Origin: Streptomyces sp. DH-12
GTDB taxonomy: Bacteria; Actinomycetota; Actinomycetes; Streptomycetales; Streptomycetaceae
Assembly (NCBI RefSeq): GCF_002899455.1
Contig: NZ_PPFB01000001.1
Coordinates: forward strand, 4,556,001-4,620,000
DNA length: 64,000 bases
Direction: 5' to 3'
A program made the translations under genes and the position numbers. Below the pieces are notes generated by a model, which saw nothing but the letters and a program-made list of their open reading frames with translations, made no database searches and was not told where the DNA came from. The first letter of the stretch is position 1. Every line of letters starts with the position of its first letter. Of the stretch, positions 51,101 to 57,981 are shown in pieces.

Positions 51101-51880
51101 GAGGGCCGCGTCCTGCGCCTGGCCGACTCCGCCGCGGAGGGCTGGAGAGCCACCCTCGACGGCAAGCCGCTCACCCCCACCACGGTCGACGGCTGGGCCC
51201 AGGGCTTCGAACTGCCCGCGTCCGGCGGCGCCCTGGACGTCACCTACGACGAGCCGTTCACCCACACCCTGTGGATGTGGGCGCAGGGTCTGCTCGCCGT
51301 GGTCCTGGTCGTCATGGCGCTGCCCGGCCGCCGCCGCGACGTCGACGACGACCTGCCGGAGGAGGCGCCCGTCCCGGCCGAGGCGGAGGCCGGCGAGGGC
51401 CGCCGCGCCCGCCGGCTGCGCGCCCAGGCCGAGGCGGAGGCCGCCGCGGCGGCCGCCCACGCCCCGGACGGCGGCGCCCCGGACGGCACGGACGCGGCCG
51501 GTGCCGACCCGGCCGGTGCGGACGCGGAGGCAGACGCGCCCGCCCCGCCGGAGCACCCCCCGGCGCCCGTCCCGCACCAGGCCGGCCACGGCGACTGGGA
51601 CCAGGGGCAGTACCGGGACACCGGCTACGACGAGAACGCCTACGCGGCCGCCCCGTACCAGCAGTACCCGGCCGACGGCTACGGCGGCCGGCAGTACCCG
51701 GCGGGCGGCTACCCGCCGCAGGACGGCGCGTACGACCCGTACGGCTACGGCGCCCCGCAGCAGGGTTACGACCAGGCGTACCCCCAGGGCTACGACCAGA
51801 CGACCTACACGCAGGGCTACGACACTCCGTACGACCCCCACGGCACGGGCAACGAGCGTCCCGACGGGAGCCAGCAGTGA
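48155..51880 (+). CDS. Large membrane family 2 glycosyltransferase
   Basis: This 1241-residue protein starts with a GT2 domain (residues 20-320: VVTAVLVSHDGARWLPDAL, LLHDDCAPEPDALAELL near 143, LMRDDVDLCWRLNAAGYRV near 250). About twelve hydrophobic segments follow between residues 310 and 815. Next come an extracytoplasmic domain of roughly 220 residues and a last helix (TLWMWAQGLLAVVLVVMAL, about 1038-1058). The cytoplasmic tail, about 180 residues, is Ala/Glu-rich and then Tyr/Gly/Gln-rich with repeats such as QGYDQ and YPQGYDQ. The layout suggests transfer of a sugar onto a lipid carrier coupled to export. The position beside whiB parallels mycobacterial wbbL1. ATG 48155 is chosen where conserved sequence begins. 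The stop overlaps the next gene (GTGA). Confidence 0.85.
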   Translation: MSVHSHSAARQDPAAAPEFPRHVVTAVLVSHDGARWLPDALAGLLGQERPVQFAMAADTGSADDSARLVTEALGDDRVLHLARRTGFGQAVEECHRGAPHLTPDDLPYLKRPSGWDPVTRSWRDDAYDLPELPYGEPVEWLWLLHDDCAPEPDALAELLRVVENEHELGREDVAVVGPKLRGWYDRKQLLEVGVSIANSGRRWTGLDRREQDQGQHDHVRPVLSVSTAGMLVRRDLFEQLGGFDRHLPLMRDDVDLCWRLNAAGYRVLVAPEAVVRHAEAASRERRTVDCVGRTAASPHKVDKAGAVHTLLVNTRTAALPWVLLRVVLGTLLRTFAYLVGKAPGQAVDEIRGLMGVLLRPERILAGRRDRGSPRVDKGELRPLFPPPGATVRVTVEQVAGNLVGRSDPEAVSGAGRHGSALESGPTGDDADFIEVEQFARLKRVARRPGPVLFLTLLLVSLVACRQLLGGGALAGGALLPAPAAAGDLWARYTDAWHAVGAGGTGTAPPYLAIVAALATLLLGSTGLAVTVLLVCSVPLAGFTAYFASRPLVESRLLRAWAAVAYALLPAVTGALASGRIGTAVLAVLLPLLARAGIAASGLTAPDGRGSWRATWAYALLLTVTTAFTPIVWPMALVLGVGVLALRRSDLTAYGPRFLAQLGSPLLVLAPWSLSLLPSGFFQEAGLPYGPSAASALDLLGASPGGPGTTGGLLLIGLVLAALAALLRSERRTAILTAWTAALVGLVLAVLSNSSAWAGPATLVYGIALLAAGTLGADGARSRVAEQSFGWRQPVAVLIALACAVGPLVLAANWMIRGAGGPVERRDPVQVPAFVAEESATRDQARTLVLDTDSADRVDYVLVRGSGARMGDAEIAAQDGENELLDQVVANLVAGSGADQADQLGGFAVRYVLVHQGAPREVTRVLDATPGLSRLSQQAGGALWRVDRQVARATVVPAEGKGGEPEPVAAGPVEIHTEIEDGAEGRVLRLADSAAEGWRATLDGKPLTPTTVDGWAQGFELPASGGALDVTYDEPFTHTLWMWAQGLLAVVLVVMALPGRRRDVDDDLPEEAPVPAEAEAGEGRRARRLRAQAEAEAAAAAAHAPDGGAPDGTDAAGADPAGADAEADAPAPPEHPPAPVPHQAGHGDWDQGQYRDTGYDENAYAAAPYQQYPADGYGGRQYPAGGYPPQDGAYDPYGYGAPQQGYDQAYPQGYDQTTYTQGYDTPYDPHGTGNERPDGSQQ

Positions 51881-53469
51881 ACCGCACCACCCTGTCCCTG
51901 ATCGCGGGCGCCACCGCGCTCGCCGCCGTCACCGGCTTCGCCGCGGTCTCGACGCCGGACACCGGGCCCGCCGAGCAGCGGACCGGGGCGGCAACCCTCC
52001 CCGTGGAGCGCACCGGGCTGCTGTGCCCGCAGCCCAGCGCCTCCGACCTGGCCGAGACGACGTACACCTCGTTCACCCCGGTCACGGAGGGCGCGGACGA
52101 CAAGGGCACGGCCGTGCTCCGGGCGGCCGCGCGGCAGTCGGCCCCGGACGAGGACGACAACAGCGAGGACGAGAAGGCCGCCGAGGACGGCGAGTCCGGC
52201 GAGTCCGGCGAGTCCGGTGACAAGGAAGAGAAGGACGAGAAGGGCGAGAAGGGCGCGGAGAAGGACAGCGGGGCCGGCAAGCCCGTCCTCCAGCTCCGGG
52301 AGCCCGGCAAGCCGGTGGCCGCCGAGGCCGACGGGGCCGACGCCCCCGCCCTCGTCGGCATCGCCGAGGGCCGCTTCGCGTCCGGCTGGACCGCGCAGCA
52401 GACCACCGAGGTCACCGCGGGCACCGGCCGCGGGCTCCAGGGCGTCGCCTGCTCCACCGCCGACACGCAGTTCTGGTTCCCCGGCGCCAGCACCGACGAC
52501 AGCCGCACCGACTACCTCCACCTGACCAACCCGGACGACGCCGCGGCCGTGGTGGACATCGAGCTCTACGGCAAGGACGGCGAGCTCGAGACCACCGTGG
52601 GGGAGGGCATCACGGTCAAGCCGCGCTCCGCCGAGCCGGTGCTGCTGTCCACGCTCACCGCCGAGAAGCAGACCGACGTCACCGTGCACGTGGTGGTGCG
52701 CAGCGGCAGGGTCGGCGCGGCCGTGCAGGCGCTGGACGACGAGCTGGGCGGCGACTGGCTGTCCGCGTCGGCCGACCCGTCGGGCAGCCTGGTCCTGCCC
52801 GGCATCCCGAAGGACGCCACCGCCGTGCGCCTGGTCGCGTTCACGCCCGGGGACGCCGACGTCGACCTGAAGGTGCAGCTGGCCTCCCCGTCCGGCCTGA
52901 TCACCCCGGCCGGCAACGAGACGCTGCACGTCAAGGGCGGCATGACCGCGGCCTTCGACCTGGGCGACCTCACGCGCGGCGAGGCGGGCTCCCTGGTGCT
53001 GACCGCTCCGGACCGCTCCGTGCCGGTGGTGGCGGCCGTGCGGGTGCTGCGCGGCAAGGAGGGCAAGCAGGAGTCGGCGTTCATCCCGGCGGCCCGGCCG
53101 GTGGAGACGCGCGCGACGGTGCTGGACAACACCGCCGAGGGCACCACCCTCTCGGTGACCGCGCCCGAGGGCGACGCCGAGATCCGGGTGACGGCGTCGG
53201 CGGGCACCAAGGGCGGCACGCCCCGGACGAAGACGTACAGCATCAAGCGGGGGACGACGCAGGACGTCGATGCGCCCGTGCCGACGGGTCTGAAGGGCAG
53301 TTACGCGCTGACGGTCGAGCTGCGGACGGGCGGCCCCGTCCACGCCTCGCGCACCCTTGCCGCGACGGAGGGCGGCGTGCCGTTCTTCACGGTCCAGCCG
53401 CTCCCGGACGACCGGGGCATGGTGGCGGTGCCGGACGTCGGCGAGGACCTGTCGGTCCTGCAGCGGTAG
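51877..53469 (+). CDS. DUF5719-family exported protein
   Basis: This 530-residue protein has an N-terminal hydrophobic export segment (TLSLIAGATALAAVTGFAAV). A very acidic/Lys-rich linker follows (about residues 88-130, with the triplet ESGESGESG and KEEKDEKGEKGAEK). The rest is beta-rich, containing AQFWF-like elements (DTQFWFPGASTDDSRTDYLHL) typical of DUF5719. The family has no established function but always seems exported and often accompanies the giant glycosyltransferase. GTG 51877 lies within the stop of that gene, so the two are translationally coupled and likely act together at the membrane, perhaps as an accessory or chaperone for the exported sugar polymer (inference). Confidence 0.8.
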   Translation: MNRTTLSLIAGATALAAVTGFAAVSTPDTGPAEQRTGAATLPVERTGLLCPQPSASDLAETTYTSFTPVTEGADDKGTAVLRAAARQSAPDEDDNSEDEKAAEDGESGESGESGDKEEKDEKGEKGAEKDSGAGKPVLQLREPGKPVAAEADGADAPALVGIAEGRFASGWTAQQTTEVTAGTGRGLQGVACSTADTQFWFPGASTDDSRTDYLHLTNPDDAAAVVDIELYGKDGELETTVGEGITVKPRSAEPVLLSTLTAEKQTDVTVHVVVRSGRVGAAVQALDDELGGDWLSASADPSGSLVLPGIPKDATAVRLVAFTPGDADVDLKVQLASPSGLITPAGNETLHVKGGMTAAFDLGDLTRGEAGSLVLTAPDRSVPVVAAVRVLRGKEGKQESAFIPAARPVETRATVLDNTAEGTTLSVTAPEGDAEIRVTASAGTKGGTPRTKTYSIKRGTTQDVDAPVPTGLKGSYALTVELRTGGPVHASRTLAATEGGVPFFTVQPLPDDRGMVAVPDVGEDLSVLQR

Positions 53470-53488
53470 CCGTACGGCCCCCGGTGCC

Positions 53489-53941
53489 TCAGTCCTCGCC
53501 GTACCGGGGGTCGACCGTCTCCGGCGTCAGCCCCAGCAGGTCGGCGACCTGTTCGACCACGACCTCGTGGACCAGCGCCGCGCGCTCGTCGCGGCCCTTG
53601 GAGCGGATCTCGACCGGCCGCCGGTAGATCACCACGCGCGCGGGGCGTCCGTCGCGCGCCGTCACCGTCCCGCCCAGCGGGACCGTCTCGTTCCAGCCGG
53701 ATCCCGCCGCGCCGTCCAGCCGGGGGACGTCCTGCACCAGGAAATCGATGTCGGCGAGCTGCGGCCAGCGCCGCTCCAGCCGCTCCACCGAGTCCTGCAC
53801 CAGATCCGCGAACGTCTCCGCGCGGCTGGCGGCCAGCGGCACCTGGGGTGGTGCGATCGGGCCGCGCATGCCCCGGCCGTGGCGGTCACGGTGGCGGGGC
53901 CCGGGGCCTGCGGAGCGAGGGGTCACGGGGCTGTCCATCAC
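53489..53941 (-). CDS. Zincin-like (DUF1025-type) metallopeptidase-family protein with incomplete motif
   Basis: This 150-residue protein matches the actinobacterial metallopeptidase-family proteins of the whiB locus: DIDFLVQDVPRLDG, IYRRPVEIRSKGRDERAALV, and a helix HEVVVEQVADLLGL at residues 125-138. The zincin motif HExxH is not complete here (HEVVV), so peptidase activity is doubtful. The start is GTG 53941 or the adjacent ATG 53938. TACCCT on the minus strand lies 5 and 8 bases ahead of these, suggesting a leaderless mRNA. It ends convergent with the DUF5719 gene. The mycobacterial equivalent is Rv3259. Confidence 0.82.
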   Translation of the reverse strand: MMDSPVTPRSAGPGPRHRDRHGRGMRGPIAPPQVPLAASRAETFADLVQDSVERLERRWPQLADIDFLVQDVPRLDGAAGSGWNETVPLGGTVTARDGRPARVVIYRRPVEIRSKGRDERAALVHEVVVEQVADLLGLTPETVDPRYGED

Positions 53942-53946
53942 TGCGA

Positions 53947-53952
53947 AGGGTA
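53947..53952 (-). promoter_or_regulatory. Candidate -10 of a leaderless zincin-like gene mRNA
   Basis: TACCCT on the minus strand is followed by 5 bases and GTG 53941 (8 bases to ATG 53938), with no ribosome site. Confidence 0.35.
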
Positions 53953-54221
53953 GTCGTCGTGCCGTCGCGCCGCCGTCCGCCCACGCGGCTTCCGGCCGAC
54001 CCGCACGTCATGTCACAACCTGACCATTCCAGCCAAGGTTGGACTCGATTCTGCATCTCTCCCGGACCGATATGCTCAAGGCATTTGACGGTGTTTATGC
54101 CGACTGGTGACCGGAACCAGAACCGGCCGAAAGCCGCCGGTCGGGCGTCCCGCCTGGTCACAGAGGTGTGTTTCCTGGGGTATGTGGGGCGTTTCACACA
54201 CCGACACGGGGGAGTGACCTG

Positions 54222-54644
54222 GTGGAGAGTCGTCGCGGCCCGCTCAAGAGTGCGGTACCGTCCAACGTCGTGAGCCCTGTACGTCGCTGTTCGCGCACCG
54301 CCTGCGGCCGTCCCGCCGTCGCGACGCTCACGTACGTCTACGCCGACTCGACCGCGGTCCTCGGCCCGCTCGCCACCTACGCCGAACCCCACTGCTACGA
54401 CCTGTGCGCCGAGCACTCCGAGCGCCTCACCGCGCCGCGCGGCTGGGAGGTCGTCCGCCTGCTCGACGGGTCCGCCCCGGCGCAGCCCAGCGGGGACGAC
54501 CTGGAAGCGCTCGCCAACGCCGTGCGTGAGGCGGCCCGCCCCCAGGAGCGGGCGGCCGGAGCCGGCGGCGGCGCGCGCGGCGCCGACCCGATGGAGGTCG
54601 CCCGCCGCGGGCACCTGCGGGTTCTGCGCTCCCCGGACAACTGA
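54222..54644 (+). CDS. DUF3499-family protein
   Basis: This 140-residue protein has two CxxxC-type Cys pairs, CSRTACGRPA and HCYDLCAEHSERL, which suggests a small zinc-ribbon-like fold. TLTYVYADSTAVLGPLATYAEPH between them is the most conserved stretch of the family. The C-terminal half is Ala/Gly-rich and ends MEVARRGHLRVLRSPDN. No function is known; a homologue (Rv3258c) sits between whiB2 and the phosphomannomutase gene in mycobacteria. The start is GTG 54222 with GGGGGAG ahead. An alternative is GTG 54270 (VSPVRRCSR), which has TACCGT 8 bases upstream and could be leaderless. Confidence 0.85.
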   Translation: MESRRGPLKSAVPSNVVSPVRRCSRTACGRPAVATLTYVYADSTAVLGPLATYAEPHCYDLCAEHSERLTAPRGWEVVRLLDGSAPAQPSGDDLEALANAVREAARPQERAAGAGGGARGADPMEVARRGHLRVLRSPDN

Positions 54645-54681
54645 GGCCGCTCACTCCGGCCGTCCCCTCACATCCCCTCAC

Positions 54682-54951
54682 CGCGCGCCCCTCGACGCCC
54701 TCCAGGTCACCGCCGCCCAGCAGTCCGGCCCCTCGCCCGGCCCGCTCGCCGCCGCCGACGGCTCCGACGGCGCGCTCGGCAAGACGATCCCGCCGCGGAA
54801 CCCCGCCATCGCCTGCGCGGCCGCCGGACTCGCGGGCCGCGAGGGCGACCTGCTGCGCAAGGCGCCGCCCCGGAGCCTCGGCCTGCTGCTCGTGATGCGC
54901 CTCCTCGTGGTGGGGCAGAGCACGGCGGTGCTCGGCCGGCCGCAGCCCTGA
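54682..54951 (+). pseudogene. 5'-truncated gene remnant upstream of manB
   Basis: About 90 codons in one frame show strong third-position GC and protein-like composition, ending TIPPRNPAIACAAAGLAGRE, then LGLLLVMRLLVVGQSTAVLG and stop at 54951. No ATG, GTG or TTG start with a ribosome site lies at the beginning of the good stretch; the frame runs in from the preceding gene's 3' end without a start. It therefore looks like the 3' end of a lost gene. I do not recognise the family. Confidence 0.45.
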
Positions 54952-55050
54952 CCGGGCAGGACCGGCCGCGCTCCGCCCGGCCGCCCCACCGGAGCGTCAC
55001 CCCCTGCGGGTAGTTTGTGGTGACCGACAGGACTTCCGGAAGGGCTGGCC

Positions 55051-56415
55051 GTGGCTGCTGATCTCTCGCAGATCGTGAAGGCGTACGACGTGCGCGGGGT
55101 CGTCCCCGACCAGTGGGACGAGTCGCTCGCCGAGCTCTTCGGCGCCGCCTTCGTCCGGGTGACCGCCGCGACCGCCGTCGTCACCGGCCACGACATGCGC
55201 CCCTCGTCGCCCGGCCTCTCCGCCGCCTTCGCCCGCGGCGCGGCCGGCCAAGGGGCCGACGTCACCGAGATCGGCCTGTGCTCCACCGACCAGCTCTACT
55301 ACGCCTCGGGCGCGCTGGACCTGCCGGGCGCGATGTTCACCGCCTCGCACAACCCGGCGCGGTACAACGGCATCAAGCTGTGCCGGGCGGGCGCCGCCCC
55401 CGTCGGCCAGGACACCGGCCTCGCCGACATCCGCGCCCTCGTCGAGGAGTGGAGCGCCACGGGCGCCCCGGAACCGGCCGCCGCCCCCGGCACCGTCACC
55501 CGCCGCGACACCCTCGACGACTACGCGGCCCACCTGCGCTCGCTCGTCGACCTCACCGGCATCCGCCCGCTGAAGGCCGTCGTCGACGCGGGCAACGGCA
55601 TGGGCGGCCACACCGTCCCGACCGTCCTCGCCGGACTGCCGCTCACCCTCGTCCCCCTGTACTTCGAGCTCGACGGCACCTTCCCCAACCACGAGGCCAA
55701 CCCGCTCGACCCGGCCAACCTCGTCGACCTGCGGAAGCGGGTCCGCGAGGAGGGCGCCGACCTCGGCCTCGCCTTCGACGGCGACGCCGACCGCTGCTTC
55801 GTCGTCGACGAGCGCGGCGAACCGGTCTCCCCCTCCGCCGTCACCGCCCTGGTCGCCTCCCGCGAACTCGCCCGCAACGGCGGCAAGGGCACCGTCATCC
55901 ACAACCTGATCACCTCCCGCTCGGTGCCCGAGGTCGTCCGGGAGAACGGCGGCACCCCCGAGCGCACCCGCGTGGGCCACTCCTTCATCAAGGCGGAGAT
56001 GGCCAGGACCGGCGCCATCTTCGGCGGCGAGCACTCCGCCCACTACTACTTCCGCGACTTCTGGAACGCCGACACCGGCATGCTGGCCGCCCTGCACGTC
56101 CTCGCCGCGCTCGGCGAACAGCAGGGCACGCTGTCCGCGCTGGTGGCCCAGTACGACCGCTACGCCGGCTCCGGCGAGATCAACTCCACCGTCGACGACC
56201 AGGCCGCCCGCCTCGCCGCGATCCGGGCCGCCTACGAGGGCCGCGACGGCGTCACCCTCGACGACCTGGACGGCCTCACCGTCTCCGGCGCCGACTGGTG
56301 GTTCAACGTCCGCCCCAGCAACACCGAACCGCTGCTGCGGCTGAACGCCGAGGCCCGCGACGAGGCCACGATGATCCGGATCCGCGACGAGGCCCTCGCC
56401 CTGATCAGGGCGTAG
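55051..56415 (+). CDS. manB: Phosphomannomutase/phosphoglucomutase
   Basis: ManB interconverts mannose-6-phosphate and mannose-1-phosphate. The 454-residue alpha-D-phosphohexomutase starts IVKAYDVRGVVPDQWDESLA. It carries the phosphoserine loop MFTASHNPARYNGIKLC, the Mg loop AFDGDADRCFVVDE, the sugar-specificity loop GGEHSAHYYFRDFW and the phosphate-binding RPSNTEPLLRLNAEA. GTG 55051 follows GGAAGGG; a -10-like TAGTTT lies near 55010. Together with manA and the nucleotidyltransferase at 41.4 kb it would supply GDP-mannose for envelope mannosylation. A strong hairpin follows before the next gene. Confidence 0.93.
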   Translation: MAADLSQIVKAYDVRGVVPDQWDESLAELFGAAFVRVTAATAVVTGHDMRPSSPGLSAAFARGAAGQGADVTEIGLCSTDQLYYASGALDLPGAMFTASHNPARYNGIKLCRAGAAPVGQDTGLADIRALVEEWSATGAPEPAAAPGTVTRRDTLDDYAAHLRSLVDLTGIRPLKAVVDAGNGMGGHTVPTVLAGLPLTLVPLYFELDGTFPNHEANPLDPANLVDLRKRVREEGADLGLAFDGDADRCFVVDERGEPVSPSAVTALVASRELARNGGKGTVIHNLITSRSVPEVVRENGGTPERTRVGHSFIKAEMARTGAIFGGEHSAHYYFRDFWNADTGMLAALHVLAALGEQQGTLSALVAQYDRYAGSGEINSTVDDQAARLAAIRAAYEGRDGVTLDDLDGLTVSGADWWFNVRPSNTEPLLRLNAEARDEATMIRIRDEALALIRA

Positions 56416-56440
56416 CCGAGCAAGCCGCGACGGCCGGGGC

Positions 56441-56473
56441 GGCGGGTCCGGGGCGGATCGCCCCGGACCCGCC
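56441..56473 (+). terminator. Terminator of manB
   Basis: Perfect 15-base arms (56441-56455, 56459-56473) around a GAT loop, 26 bases after the manB stop. A new promoter (TACCCT at 56493-56498) appears to start the next unit. Confidence 0.8.
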
Positions 56474-56529
56474 GCGCGCCCCTCACCGGCGGTACCCTGA
56501 CCAGCACATCCACCAGCGAAGGGACCCTC

Positions 56530-56700
56530 ATGCCTCTCGAAGCCGGCCTCCTGGAGATCCTGGCCTGCCCGGCCTGCCACTCCCCCCTCGAGGAGCGGGA
56601 CACCGAGCTGGTCTGCACCGGCCAGGACTGCGGGCTCGCCTACCCGGTCCGCGACGGCATCCCCGTCCTCCTCGTCGACGAGGCCCGCCGCCCGCGATAA
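56530..56700 (+). CDS. Trm112-like zinc-ribbon protein
   Basis: This 56-residue protein has two Cys pairs, ILACPACHSPL and LVCTGQDCGLAYPV, and ends PVRDGIPVLLVDEARR, exactly the Trm112/YcaR family. In eukaryotes Trm112 activates methyltransferases; bacterial forms are small proteins of uncertain role. ATG 56530 has AGGGA six bases ahead. It lies 65 bases upstream of the SIS protein on the same strand, and the two with manA form a conserved run after manB. Confidence 0.9.
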   Translation: MPLEAGLLEILACPACHSPLEERDTELVCTGQDCGLAYPVRDGIPVLLVDEARRPR

Positions 56701-56765
56701 CCGCAGCCGCGCGCCCGGAGCCCCCGCGTACCGCCGACGCCCCGCCGATCGGAGCCTGCCCGCCC

Positions 56766-57896
56766 ATGCTCGACGAATCGCTGCTCGACTCACCGGAGGG
56801 CCTCGCCGAGGCCGACCACCGCGCTCTGCTCCGCGGCGCCGCCGAGGCCGGAGCCCGCGTGCGCACCGCGGTACGGCACGCCGCCGAGGCGGGGGTGGGC
56901 GACCTGAAGCCCGACGGCCGCCCCCGTGCCGTGCTCATCGCCGGACCCGGCGCCGCCGCCACCCAGACCGCCGACCTGCTCGGCACCCTGGCCGGCGCCG
57001 GCAGCCCGGTCACCCGCCTCGCCCCCACCGGCGTCGCACCCGCCGCGGGAGCCCTGCGCTGGGAACTGCCCGGCTGGGCCGGCTCCGTGGACCTGCTGCT
57101 GATCGCCACCCCGGACGGCACCGAGCCGGGCCTGTCCCTGCTCTGCGAGCAGGCGTACCGCCGCGGCCTCACCGTCGTCGCCGTCGCCCCCGCCGGCACC
57201 CCGCTCGCCGAGTCCGTCGCCGGCAGCCACGGCCTGTTCGTCCCCATGGCCGTCGCGCCCTACGACCACGACGAACCCCTCGCCGCCTCCGCGCCCGGAG
57301 TGCTGTGGGCGCTGCTCACCCCGCTGCTCGCCCTGCTGGACCGCACCGGCCTGCTCACCGCGCCGCCGGACGCCCTGCAGAAGGTCGCCGACCGCCTCGA
57401 CGCCGTCGCCGAACGCTGCGGACCCGCCGTCGCCACCTACAGCAATGCGGCCAAGACCCTCGCCGCCGAACTCGCCGACGCGCTGCCCGTCGTGTGGACC
57501 GAGGGCGTCTCGGCCGGACCGGCCGGCCGGCGGTTCGCCGCCGCGCTCGCCGAACTGTCCGGCACCCCCGCCGTCGTCGCCGAACTGCCCGAGGCCCTCG
57601 CCGCGCACAGCGCCCTGCTCGCCGGCCCGCTCGCCGCCGACGCCGACCCGGACGACTTCTTCCGCGACCGCGTGGAGGAGCCGCCCGCCCTGCACGCGCG
57701 CGTGGTGCTGCTCCGCGACCGGCCCCTCGGCGGCCTCACCGCCGCCCCCGCCGCCCGCGAACTGGCCCTCACCCACGACACGCCGATCAGCGAGCTGGAA
57801 CCGGAGGAGGGCGGCGAACTGGAGACCCTCGCGGAACTGATCGCCGTCACCGATTTCGCCGCCGTTTACCTGGCGCTCGCCTCGGCACCCCGATGA
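56766..57896 (+). CDS. SIS-domain protein, phosphosugar isomerase-like
   Basis: This 376-residue protein resembles bifunctional phosphoglucose/phosphomannose isomerases. An N-terminal SIS unit carries PRAVLIAGPGAAATQTADLLGTLAG and DLLLIATPDGTEPGLSLLCE, and a central segment has DALPVVWTEGVSAGPAGRRF. The C-terminal isomerase-like domain ends LETLAELIAVTDFAAVYLALA. Classical catalytic residues of that family are not clearly preserved, so activity is uncertain. The mycobacterial homologue (Rv3256c) also lies between manB and manA, supporting a link to mannose-6-phosphate metabolism. ATG 56766 begins the conserved LDESLLDSPEGLAEAD. Confidence 0.82.
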   Translation: MLDESLLDSPEGLAEADHRALLRGAAEAGARVRTAVRHAAEAGVGDLKPDGRPRAVLIAGPGAAATQTADLLGTLAGAGSPVTRLAPTGVAPAAGALRWELPGWAGSVDLLLIATPDGTEPGLSLLCEQAYRRGLTVVAVAPAGTPLAESVAGSHGLFVPMAVAPYDHDEPLAASAPGVLWALLTPLLALLDRTGLLTAPPDALQKVADRLDAVAERCGPAVATYSNAAKTLAAELADALPVVWTEGVSAGPAGRRFAAALAELSGTPAVVAELPEALAAHSALLAGPLAADADPDDFFRDRVEEPPALHARVVLLRDRPLGGLTAAPAARELALTHDTPISELEPEEGGELETLAELIAVTDFAAVYLALASAPR

Positions 57897-57981
57897 TGCC
57901 CGAGGCCCCCTGACCCCCGCGCGGGCGCCCGGCCCCCCGCGCGCCCGCACGAGAACCGGCAGAAGGAACGCGAAGAGCCCC

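Noticed and set aside
48011..51841. An open frame of nearly 1,280 codons on the minus strand
   Set aside because: It is antisense to the giant glycosyltransferase. The composition is low-complexity Arg/Gly/Gln/Asp and it has no start signal.
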